A DNA stretch of 7,523 bases from Fusobacterium sp. (lineage in GTDB: Bacteria; Fusobacteriota; Fusobacteriia; Fusobacteriales; Fusobacteriaceae), in contig JAUNAY010000058.1 in NCBI GenBank assembly GCA_030527385.1, positions 1-7,523 of the forward strand, written 5' to 3'. A program made the translations under genes and the position numbers. Positions within the stretch are counted from its first letter, which is position 1; every line of letters starts with the position of its first letter. This document shows positions 6,788 through 7,523 of the stretch, piece after piece. The notes under the pieces are model-generated. The model saw only the letters and a program-made list of their open reading frames with translations. It did not search any database and was not told the origin of the DNA.

Positions 6788-6842
6788 AAAAAAAGCTTAA
6801 AAATAATCTTCCCCTATTCTGAAAAAGATTTTTTCTAAGCTT
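6788..6842 (-). terminator. Intrinsic terminator (attenuator) in the glpF leader
   Basis: On the minus strand AAGCTTAGAAAAAATCTT (from 6842) pairs with AAGATTATTTTTAAGCTT (ending at 6793) with two mismatches. The stem encloses a ~14-base top containing GGGG and runs into seven T (6794-6788). It lies ~55 bases before the glpF ATG and downstream of the promoter, so it is placed to block glpF expression unless antiterminated. Confidence 0.8.
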
Positions 6843-6859
6843 CTCTCATCTCCAAGCCC
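6837..6859 (-). promoter_or_regulatory. Candidate GlpP-responsive antiterminator hairpin, glpF leader
   Basis: On the minus strand GGGCTT (6859-6854) pairs with AAGCTT (6842-6837), four Watson-Crick plus two G-U pairs, around an 11-base loop holding GAGATGA (6852-6846). The 3' arm AAGCTT is exactly the 5' end of the terminator stem, so the folds compete. The loop heptamer is identical to that in the glpA leader although the stem differs. Confidence 0.55.
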
Positions 6860-6874
6860 TATGAACTTAATATC

Positions 6875-6903
6875 ATATTACTTCATTTTCAGTTCTTTGT
6901 CAA
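6875..6903 (-). promoter_or_regulatory. Promoter for glpF-glpK
   Basis: On the minus strand TTGACA (6903-6898) is a perfect -35 box; 17 bases later TAATAT (6880-6875) matches four of six -10 bases. TATGAT at 6877-6872 fits better but at a 20-base spacing. The start site would be near 6868, giving a leader of about 135 bases. No terminator is evident between the glpP stop (6935) and this promoter, so read-through from glpP is possible. Confidence 0.65.
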
Positions 6904-6934
6904 CTGTTTTTTTTCAAAAAGTTCTATTTTAATA

Positions 6935-7504
6935 CTAACTTTCCCACAATTTTTTATCAGTTGTAGATATACCCACTGCTCCTGCTTTTAAAGCATTGAT
7001 TACATCTTCTTTTTCGTCAATTAATCCACCTGCTATAATTGGAATACTTACTCCCTTTTCAATTCTTTTAATTATTTTTGGCATAATACCTGGTAATATC
7101 TCCACTGCACTTGGTTTATTTTCACGAATGTGGACAAGTGTATTCTTAAAAGAGAAAGAATCTAAAATAAAAAATCTTTGAATAACAGGAACATTGTTTT
7201 TATTAGCTATGCTTACCACATTATGTTTAGTTGTAATAACACCATCTAACCCACTATTTTGTATGATGTATTCAACTCCATATGCCGAGCTTGAAAGTCC
7301 TTCAATCATATCTACGTGAACAAAAACTATTTTTCCTGCTTCTTTCAATTCAGAAACTATATCCTTGATATTTATAAGGTTAGCCATAATAACAAATACT
7401 ACTTCACTACTACTTTCCTTAGCTTCTTGAAGATATGTATCATTTTTTATAGCTGGTATTACTGGATTTCTCTCTAATATTTCTCTAATTTTCAAATTTA
7501 TCAC
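6935..7504 (-). CDS. glpP: Glycerol-3-phosphate-responsive antiterminator GlpP
   Basis: The 189-residue frame covers a whole GlpP-family TIM-barrel protein: NPVIPAIKN (13-21), FVHVDMIEGLS (61-71), DGVITTKHN (87-95), QRFFILDS (109-116), EILPGIMPK (135-143), the phosphate-binding-like IPIIAGGLI (154-162), and AGAVGISTTDKKLW at the C-terminus. In B. subtilis GlpP binds glp leader RNA when glycerol-3-phosphate is present and prevents termination. Here two leaders with terminators lie just downstream (glpF and glpA), the expected targets. The 5' end is uncertain: the given start is GTG at 7504-7502. AAGGTGAT (7507-7500) ideally serves a TTG at 7495-7493 four bases on, giving 186 residues and starting closer to the conserved core. 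The frame has no stop up to the window edge, so an upstream start cannot be strictly excluded. Confidence 0.93.
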   Translation of the reverse strand: MINLKIREILERNPVIPAIKNDTYLQEAKESSSEVVFVIMANLINIKDIVSELKEAGKIVFVHVDMIEGLSSSAYGVEYIIQNSGLDGVITTKHNVVSIANKNNVPVIQRFFILDSFSFKNTLVHIRENKPSAVEILPGIMPKIIKRIEKGVSIPIIAGGLIDEKEDVINALKAGAVGISTTDKKLWES

Positions 7505-7507
7505 CTT
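7500..7507 (-). promoter_or_regulatory. glpP: Shine-Dalgarno favouring a TTG start for glpP
   Basis: AAGGTGAT on the minus strand matches the 16S 3' end through the GGTGAT part and lies four bases before TTG at 7495-7493. It overlaps the alternative GTG start (7504-7502), which has only a weak AAAGAG-like stretch upstream. This favours TTG as the true start. Confidence 0.55.
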
Positions 7508-7517
7508 TTTTCTCTTT

Positions 7518-7523
7518 ATTATC
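7518..7523 (-). promoter_or_regulatory. Possible -10 box of the glpP promoter, cut by the window edge
   Basis: GATAAT at 7523-7518 on the minus strand begins an 11-base stretch, GATAATAAAGA, identical to the -10 region and start-site side of the glpA promoter (4362-4352). Transcription would start near 7511, leaving room for the TTG-directed ribosome-binding site but not one for GTG. The -35 box would be outside the window, so this is tentative. Confidence 0.3.

Noticed and set aside
6057..6800. Long plus-strand open frame (247 codons) opposite glpF
   Set aside because: It is the antisense of a clear MIP channel, is proline/isoleucine-rich as expected from reversed glpF codons, has no convincing ribosome-binding site and runs through the glpF leader.
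6904..6934. Possible terminator between glpP and glpF
   Set aside because: AACT/AGTT with intervening T and A runs gives only a weak hairpin and no U-tract follows on the minus strand.
6996..7181. Plus-strand small frame opposite glpP
   Set aside because: It is antisense to conserved GlpP motifs and has no independent support; the same applies to the frame at 4463-4756 opposite glpK.

Overview
The window is AT-rich and densely coded. It looks like part of a Fusobacterium chromosome or a close relative, judged from base composition, A/T-ending codons and the protein types; no 16S or other phylogenetic marker is present, so a low-GC Firmicute is not excluded. Most of it is one anaerobic glycerol-utilisation locus on the minus strand. 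A convergent, 5'-truncated regulator gene occupies the left end on the plus strand.

In the direction of transcription (right to left) the locus reads: glpP (glycerol-3-phosphate-responsive antiterminator, ~6935-7504), glpF (glycerol channel, 6002-6733), glpK (glycerol kinase, 4408-5916), a GlpA-like FAD/[2Fe-2S] glycerol-3-phosphate dehydrogenase (2824-4254), a second FAD/pyridine-nucleotide oxidoreductase (1552-2811) and a small four-cysteine DUF1667 protein (1208-1552). Together they would take up glycerol (GlpF), phosphorylate it (GlpK) and oxidise glycerol-3-phosphate to dihydroxyacetone phosphate without oxygen (last three genes). A bidirectional terminator at 1134-1169 separates this locus from the plus-strand gene.

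The most interesting part is regulatory. Two intergenic regions, upstream of glpF (6734-6934) and between glpK and glpA (4255-4407), have the same architecture: a TTGACA promoter, a short hairpin with GAGATGA in its loop, and an intrinsic terminator ending in about seven U just before the ribosome-binding site. In both leaders the 3' arm of the GAGATGA hairpin is also the 5' arm of the terminator, so the two folds exclude each other. The stem sequences differ between the copies while the loop heptamer is identical. With glpP encoded next door, this predicts a GlpP/glycerol-3-phosphate antitermination switch used twice, giving two separately controllable units (glpFK and the dehydrogenase genes).

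The plus-strand gene at 1-1134 encodes the C-terminal 377 residues of a PRD/BglG-type (LicR/MtlR-like) regulator. It is odd because no histidine follows its DNA-binding domain and no cysteine is visible at all, so the usual PTS phosphoacceptor sites appear to be gone. No intergenic stretch exceeds about 200 bases, and no tRNA, rRNA, CRISPR or mobile element was seen.
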